DNA of 64,000 nt from Umbilicaria muhlenbergii (lineage: Eukaryota; Ascomycota; Lecanoromycetes; Umbilicariales; Umbilicariaceae): NCBI GenBank assembly GCA_000611775.1, contig KK106983.1, positions 1,450,654 to 1,514,653 on the forward strand. Reading direction: 5' to 3'. Each line of letters begins with the position of its first letter. Within the stretch, counting starts at the first letter, position 1. The notes below the pieces were generated by a model. That model was not told the DNA's origin, did not search any database, and worked only from the letters and a program-made list of their open reading frames with translations. This document shows positions 57,895 through 64,000 of this stretch, piece after piece. The translations under genes were made by a program, and so were the position numbers.

Positions 57895-58241
57895 TGTTCG
57901 AACAAGAAAGGGCGGGATGGGATGCAGTGCGTGCCATATCCTCACGGCGAACGGCAGACGGTGGTGCATAGGGTCCCAACTATAACGGCTGGCGCAGACG
58001 ATATGGGAAGAGTGGAGCGTGTATATTATAGTCAGGCGCATTGGTCCAAGAACTACCCGCGACAAGCTGGTGGTTTAGTCACGGTTTGGTCGCAACAAAA
58101 CGTAGACAGTGCTACTGCTACTCCTCTTCTCCAGTTTTCCTCCATGGACGCCTGAACATCCCCAAGCCCGGCAAATCGGGAAACATGTACATTTCCGTGT
58201 CTACTCAGCGCCACTCATCCTATGGAGCACCTCATGCTCCT
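57895..58241. other. intergenic between convergent genes
   Basis: About 350 bp between the 3' ends of VPS5 and the phosphoesterase gene; nothing supported. Confidence 0.5.
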
Positions 58242-59955
58242 TTACCCCGCCACGACCCTGCCGTTGGCAACAATGACCTGTTCGTCGATCCTCTTTTCCC
58301 TCTCGCCCCACTCCAACCTTTTCCACGTAGTAATCCGCGCCTCGTTCATATCGAACTCAAACAGCCTGACCCTTCGATGGTAGCCCCCATATCCCGCGTA
58401 ACCCCCGAACCCGGCGCCGCCACCGTAGCACATCCACAACTCGGGCTTGTTCCCCTCTTCCGTCCTCGATAATGCGCAATAGTCGTTCACGTGGTCATGC
58501 CCGCAACTCACCGCCAGCACTCCTTCCTCCACGAGCGCCTGCTTGAAGCCAGAATTGAAGCCTGGCGCGGTGGGATTCTCGCGAAATTCGCCTGACACGA
58601 TATCGGCGGTGTTGCGGTACTCGGGCAGCGGGATGTGGATAAACGCCATGTCGAGATGCACGTGTGTATACTCTTTGTGGTTCCGTTGCTGTTTCAGCGC
58701 CGACGCTCTCTCTTTGAACCAGTCAATTTGGGATTTTTTCAGCCAGTCGTAGCCTCGGAATTGCCGCTCATCAGGCGAATAGCCGTGCGTGTCAAGGAGA
58801 TAAAGCGTCAGCGCGGAGTGGGTCGATGTTCCCCGCGCGAGGACTTCGACCACGTAGTTGCCGACACCATCGACCGTTGCCGGACCGGGTTCTGCGAGGC
58901 TGAAGGGGAGGGACTGGGAGAGTGCCATCAGGGCGGTGCGCGAGAGAGAGCCTTCGTCGTCATGATTGCCAAATATGGTCGCGTAAGGGATGTTTCGCCG
59001 GATGAAGAGTTCTGCGTATTTGAACACAGCGCTCTGCGCGTCAGGAGCGGTTTCACCGTTCACCTGATCGCCTGAAAGGACAACGAGGTCCGGCTTCTCA
59101 GTATCAAGCAGTTGACCGACGAAATCTAAAGTACGTGCGTCGGCATCACACCTGCCACCATTATGCTCTGGGGGTTCTGCATCCCTGCAGGTGCCAAGTC
59201 CGGTCGAGAGATGTAAGTCGGCAACTTGCATAATCTTAAACGTGCCATCTTTGCGAATGCGAGGGACAGGCTTTTCGACTGGGGGAGGATTACCACGCCG
59301 GACACTGAGACGCGCTTCTTGCGTCTCACCGGAAGTGGAGAGGAGTAATGGCTGGTCTTTGACTTCCCAGCCAGGGCGCGGCTCGACGGCATCGGCGCCG
59401 AAGAGAATGTCAACCGCTGTAATAGTATCTTGAGAGTCGCTGGCGTGGCGACTTGAGGAATGTTTCAGCCATATTCCCCCCGGGCGGGATTCCCAGCGCT
59501 CATTGCCTTGGTTCTTTTCCCCGGTCGACGGGTCCAGTCTCCCGACTCTCACATCAACGAGGACTTTGTCTGCCTCCGTCAATTCTTCCTCCCGCTTTCG
59601 CTTTATGTGCACGTAGGCTTTTGTGACCCAGCCCTTGTTGAGATAGAGATCCTTTTCAAGGCGGTGCCATCCATCAGAGTCTAACTTGCAACTAGATAGG
59701 GGGTTGAGGCTGGAGCAAGTAGTTAAACTAATGTCAATGATGACGAGACCGGGATGGTGAGCCGGCAGGTGAGAATGTATGGCGGCAGGAAGTACGCGAT
59801 ATCTATTGTCAAGGAGAAAGACAAGGAAGAGGATAATGCAGGCGAGGACACCGAGCTGGATGCTGGTACGAACCTGCCACCGGTGTACCGTGTCAGTGTG
59901 TTCAACAGTAGCTGGAGAGTGCGTAGATGCAGTAACATACAATCCTCCTTGTCAT
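58242..59955 (-). CDS. Dcr2-type calcineurin-like phosphoesterase, membrane anchored
   Basis: Metallophosphatase of the yeast Dcr2 group, which acts in cell-cycle entry and in dephosphorylating Ire1. A 15-nt first exon (59955-59941, MTRRI) joined across a 67-bp intron to 59873-58242 gives 548 residues, starting MTRRIVRTSIQLGVLACIIL. That stretch leads into one N-terminal transmembrane helix, as in the family. Metal-binding motifs in order: VADLHLS, LSGDQVNG, FGNHDDE, then an H-containing strand (MAFIHIPLPEY) and SCGHDHVNDYC. The C-terminal YGGGAGFGGYAGYGG run is also typical. Without the tiny exon no in-frame ATG precedes the helix. Family sure; the cell-cycle role is carried over from yeast. 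Confidence 0.88.
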
Positions 59956-60585
59956 CTTGCCGGAAGCTGCAAGGACTCATGAGTAAAGAGGACTGGGTAA
60001 TACGATGGCGGCATGAGTGGTTGCTGGCGTGCCTGACACGGATGTCTGAACGACGAGGCACTCGGCCAGCTTGCTAAGTCCTGAGTAGCGCACGTGTTGG
60101 CATATCAATGCCCACCTTGCTCTTACGCGGTCCTTTCGCGCATGTTAGAACTTTACAAGAGCTTTCCGATGCTTTAAGGGAAGAGGAGCTGGGTTGCAGC
60201 CAGGGAGCAATTTTCCAGTGCCGCTTTGACATCGTCTGCGCAGCTGGACACACCATTATTTTATTGTTTATCGAGTCTACATTAGATCTCTGTAGGGGCA
60301 TGAAGAACCACTGACACATATTGAGCCGAATGAGAAGCTTTCGATAAAACTAAAATTGCCTGCATGGGGTATATAAGAGTATACGCAGGAGAGAAACGCT
60401 GTGCTCGGGACTTCTAGGACCTTTACCTCTCTGCATCATTGGTAAAGAAAAAGAGGAAATCCACACAAAGGGCTTGTACCACCGACGTCGGACTTTGGTT
60501 GGACAAGACCACCTGGAGACCCTGAACGCCATCTCGGCCGCTGTACAGCTAATTGAAGCACTTGAAGACTTATTATTTATTCACT
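59956..60585. other. intergenic
   Basis: About 630 bp between the phosphoesterase start and the end of the acyltransferase gene. A 68-codon plus-strand frame (60108-60314) has no recognisable feature and is not called. Confidence 0.5.
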
Positions 60586-62238
60586 CTATTTCCGTTCGCG
60601 GACGATATCAGTGACACCACCGTCCAACGCAGTGGTGCCTCCGTTCTTTGAGTCCAGCAATGGAATGCGATCGAATGCATTTTCTTCGTGAGCATCCAAC
60701 CCCCCCAGGGATTTCATGCTTAATGGCTGCGGCGTGACGGCTCCGTCCTCCGCTCTCGGCGTCATTAACGGACTCGTCAGCATTTCCGGGCTGGTTTGCC
60801 ATTTCGCAACGTCCCTCTTCAGTTGCTCGAGCTCGGTCTGGAATCTCTTGCCAAACACATCAATGTAGTAAGTTGCTCCGTTGTATATACTCCATACAAA
60901 GACAGCCATGAGAAAGCCCGCGCTCGCCCAGCGATACCAGAACCAGAGCGGGCAGGGAACCATGGTCCCAAGAGCGTATACGTACTGCACAAGCATGAAA
61001 GCGGTTTCTTGCAGCTGTTCAGGGAGTGAGAGAACAAGGCGCCCGATCCACGATTTCGCGTATGATTTACGAAGCCAGGTGAAACTTGTGGGTCGTCCAG
61101 CAGCGATCTTTTCTTTCCGGCGGACGGTGATAAGAAAATGGTAAGAGAGTTGCCATAGGGCGTAAGGGACTGTGGCCCATATCATCATCGCCCAAAGGGA
61201 GTAGTGCTCTTTGCTGTCTGCCGGACTATACTTGATGTTGTATATGGCGGGGAATCGCTCCTGGAGAAACTCTGGGCTTGTGAGATGGACCAAACAGTGG
61301 AGAGTGACTGGTGGCATGATATGTACGAAAAGGCTAGGGATCTGTTAGCATGGGATTATGAAGGGAGCAGAATCGGCTGACCTCGTGACCTTGTCTAGAG
61401 AGTGAAACACCATAGAGTTCCTCCACATAGCGATCGCCACGGCGTTGTTGCCATAAGCTAAACAGTATGTGCTGATAAACAGTCTCTTGGATCGAGGGGC
61501 CACCCAGATGGACAATAATAGTAGAAGATTGACGAAGTAGCACAGATCCGCCAGAAAGTAGTGGTAACCACGTTTCTGGTACGTGTAATATCTGATTGGC
61601 ATGAAGTAGCATAGTTGAAGAGTGAACCAGTAGTAGAACAAGTCCGGGTACGCGCCGATAAGGTATCCACTGATGAAAATATTAAGTACTCCCGCAATAA
61701 AAGACACCTTCTCTCGAACGGTGACAGCTTTCGTATCGTGCCATCTCCTACCGAGACGGTCGACAGAAACTCTCATGCGTTTTCGGTATTTGTCAAGCTG
61801 CTCGTCTGGAGGGGGAATACGTCTCCGCCATTCTTCGACGACACGCTCTTTCGCATTCAAGCTCGACGACTTCAGTTTCTCGCGCTGCCGCCGTACCTTG
61901 TCGGTCTGAGCCGATAAAGTATTTTGCCATTTTTCCAGACGCTGTGGTAGGGCGAGATTATCGAGAAGATCAAAGACCGTGAGACGGTCTAAAGGCGGAA
62001 AGACTTCCCAGTCTTCTTGATACGAGCTGCTATTTGAGAACGAGGCATTTCGAGCAAGTATCACAGGACTGGGCGGCGACGAGGAGAGGTTTGGTGTTTT
62101 GGCACCTGATGGAGGTGAACCGCCTGTGGAAGAGGTCGCAGAGCCATTCGTAAGGGTTCTTGCAATTTCGGGGGCAAGGCCTTCGTTGTGGGAAGGCAAG
62201 TGCGATGGCGCCGTTGGTTGGCCTGTTGGATCCGACAT
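60586..62238 (-). CDS. glycerophosphocholine acyltransferase Gpc1-type (DUF2838) membrane protein
   Basis: Multi-pass endoplasmic reticulum protein that acylates glycerophosphocholine to lyso-phosphatidylcholine in yeast (Gpc1). Exons 62238-61382 and 61333-60586 (49-bp intron, GTCAGC-CTAG) give 534 residues; the join reads SLDKVTSLFVHIMPPVTLH. After a disordered Ser/Pro-rich N-terminus and a coiled region (EKWQNTLSAQTDKVRRQREK) come about eight hydrophobic segments. Family motifs are YYWFTLQLCYFMPIRYYTYQ, HYFLADLCYFVN, AYGNNAVAIAMWRNSMVFHS and FVWSIYNGATYYIDVFGKRF. In-frame ATGs upstream at about 62332 and 62478 are possible starts; 62238 (MSDPTGQPTAPS) was chosen as the most family-like. Family sure; enzyme activity from the yeast member. 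Confidence 0.88.
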
Positions 62239-63182
62239 GGTCCGGATGTGGTCCCTGAAAACGGCGACCTCAGGATGTTTCGACTGAAAGGAGTTGGACC
62301 GCGTCCCAAAACGCTGCAGCGCGAGGACTACCATGGGTGCAGATGTTAGTTCGTGTCGCCTGGGAAATGATGGCGGCGTCTGAGACAGAGGCTTTGCGAG
62401 GTGAAAGAAGCAGGAAACAATGCAAGAGTTGGAATGTGAATGGGCTGAGATGCCGACAGAGGTGGGAGTGGATGACAACAGCGCGTGGAACTCACTTTAT
62501 CAGAGATCGTCAGAATGCCAGAGCGTCGATAAGGACAGGCGCCCTATGGGCAGGCCTCTGACTCTGCCTGTGGCTACGCCTAGGTGCTCGTTCTCCTACC
62601 CTATAGCTGTGCTTGAACGCTACGGAGGGTGCATGAAATGTGCCGAGAGCGTGCACCAGGAGTGCTTCCCCCACAGCCTGTGTCTGGACCGAGCTAGATG
62701 ATCAAATCAGCGGCAGTGATCTTGGGGCAGATAAAGAAAGCGAGGGGCGAGCTCGTCGAGGGACGGGGGAGCTTGAGCGTTGCGCCTTGAGGGTCGTGTT
62801 GAAGCCGAGATACTTGGTTGGCCACAATCGTCACCGGCGCGTGAAATGCCTGGAAAGGGAATCGGGGCGGAACACGGCAGCACTGATGATCCTAGCGCCA
62901 GTCGCGTCCCAGCCGCCAGTCACGCCACCTTCCGAGTGCCCAGCACCCACACACGTGAGAGCGCTCCCGAGCAAGCTATTCGACAGTCGCGACCAGCACC
63001 GTACTCGCACTTGCACTCGTGTCGTTGCACTGTTACCGCCTGGCTCCTTTCGCGTCCTGCCAATCATAAAACCATCCAATGCCGGAACCCTGGTCGAGAA
63101 CATCAATGTCGAATCAGTAGCCATCTTGTCCGCTCGAATCTAGGTGACGCCGACTTGCGCGTCGACCCTCATCGCAGACGCC
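62239..63182. promoter_or_regulatory. divergent upstream region, GPC1-type gene / SMC1
   Basis: About 940 bp between the chosen starts, or less if the acyltransferase starts further upstream. Open frames here overlap on both strands and show no domain. Confidence 0.5.
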
Positions 63183-64000
63183 ATGGGGAAACTCATCCGA
63201 CTTGAGCTGTACAGTTCGTGCTCTGCGAATATCACCCATCGGGCATGCTGGTCACTGATCAGTAGACAGACTTCAAGTCCTACAAAGGCCATCACACTCT
63301 GCTCTTCGGCGATTCTTACTTCACATCAATCATTGGTCCTAATGGCTCTGGGAAATCCAACTCGTGAGGACCATCGAACCTGTCGTTGTACGGCGATATG
63401 CTAATAATACGCGCAGGATGGACGCCATCTCCTTCGTGCTGGGCATCAAATCCTCCCATCTCAGATCCTCCCATCTTCGCGACTTGGTCTATCGCGGTCG
63501 AGTCCTCAAGACATCGACCATCAATGGCGATGGCTCGGCTACGGCAAACGGCGCGAATGCCCACGCGGATGGCGACGCAGGCTCCGATGGCGAGAACACG
63601 CAGAATAGCACTCAGGGGCGCAACGACCCGAGGAGTGCCTGGGTAATGGCTGTGTACGAGGATGATGCGGGAGATGAGCAGCTCTGGAAGCGAACAATCA
63701 CCAATCAAGGCGTTAGCGAATACCGCATTAACAATCGCGTGGTCAATGCACAGCAGTACAACGAAGCCCTTGAGGCAGAAAACATCTTGATCAAAGCGCG
63801 CAACTTTCTCGTCTTTCAAGGAGATGTCGAAGCCATCGCCTCCCAATCACCGCGGGACCTTACACGCCTGATTGAGCAGATATCCGGCAGTTTGGAGTAC
63901 AAGGCCGAGTATGAACGCTTGAAGGAAGCCCAAGAAGAGGCACTCGAGCACCAAAATTATAATCTCAATAGACGACGAGGCATCAATTCTGAGATCAAGC
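63183..64000 (+). CDS. SMC1: cohesin subunit SMC1, N-terminal part (cut by window end)
   Basis: ATPase of the cohesin ring that holds sister chromatids together. Exon 1 63183-63213 (MGKLIRLELY), exon 2 63270-63363 and exon 3 from 63417 to beyond 64000. The spliced start reads LELYNFKSYKGHHTLLFGDS, then the Walker A motif GPNGSGKSNSMDAISFVLG split by intron 2. SHLRDLVYRGRVLKT follows, then an Asn/Gly/Asp/Ala-rich insert common in Pezizomycotina, INNRVVN, the Q-loop-proximal ARNFLVFQGDVEAIASQSP, and LIEQISGSLEYK before the first coiled coil begins. About 220 residues are in the window. The signature motif and Walker B lie outside. Certain as SMC1. Confidence 0.96.

Noticed and set aside
60108-60314. 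68-codon plus-strand frame
   Set aside because: No domain, no splice context, lies between two real genes.
1-64000. CRISPR arrays, riboswitches, bacterial operons, rRNA or tRNA genes
   Set aside because: Nothing of the kind is visible; the DNA is fungal.

Overview
The window comes from a filamentous ascomycete (Pezizomycotina). Genes of ordinary GC content are broken by short GT-AG introns, and they encode SMC1, TAF5, MED11, RPB6, TFIIIA, VPS5 and a Gpc1-type acyltransferase. A long AT-rich block of LTR retrotransposons is decayed by C-to-T/G-to-A transitions, as in repeat-induced point mutation. I cannot fix the class. There are no prokaryotic features, rRNA, tRNA or CRISPR that I can support.

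Region 1 (1 to about 32.7 kb) is a graveyard of nested Ty3/gypsy elements. From the left: (A) a minus-strand gag-pol remnant cut by the window edge (1-5640); (B) a minus-strand gag-protease remnant with its LTR (5.7-8.7 kb); (D) a minus-strand gag-pol remnant whose pol half lies at about 9-13.65 kb and whose gag half lies at 31.05-32.1 kb. D appears split by a 17.4 kb unit bounded by 68-bp inverted repeats (13656-13723 and 30973-31040). Inside that unit is (C), a plus-strand chromodomain Ty3 element (gag 14976, chromodomain about 20.47-20.62 kb) that carries an extra third ORF. That ORF is interrupted by (E), a complete minus-strand chromovirus of 6839 bp (21660-28498) with 228-bp LTRs and a 5-bp target-site duplication. 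The insertion order read from this is D, then the 17.4 kb unit with C, then E. A GC-normal island (30.3-30.97 kb) sits unmutated between decayed parts.

Region 2 (32.7-34.2 kb) is a transition with no recognised gene.

Region 3 (34.2-64 kb) is gene-dense: S-formylglutathione hydrolase, xylulokinase, a mitochondrial-type cation diffusion facilitator, a class II sirtuin, RPB6, a ten-finger TFIIIA-like protein, an unknown mitochondrial-type protein, ClpP, TAF5 (with a 2.2 kb intron containing another ORF), MED11, the VPS5/SNX1 retromer sorting nexin, a Dcr2-type phosphoesterase, a Gpc1-type acyltransferase and the start of cohesin SMC1. Divergent pairs share short upstream regions: RPB6/TFIIIA, TAF5/MED11, the unknown mitochondrial-type gene/CLPP and GPC1/SMC1. 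The first two pair components of the transcription machinery.

Gene models were spliced by eye from reading frame, splice sites and family knowledge. No alignment or search was run.
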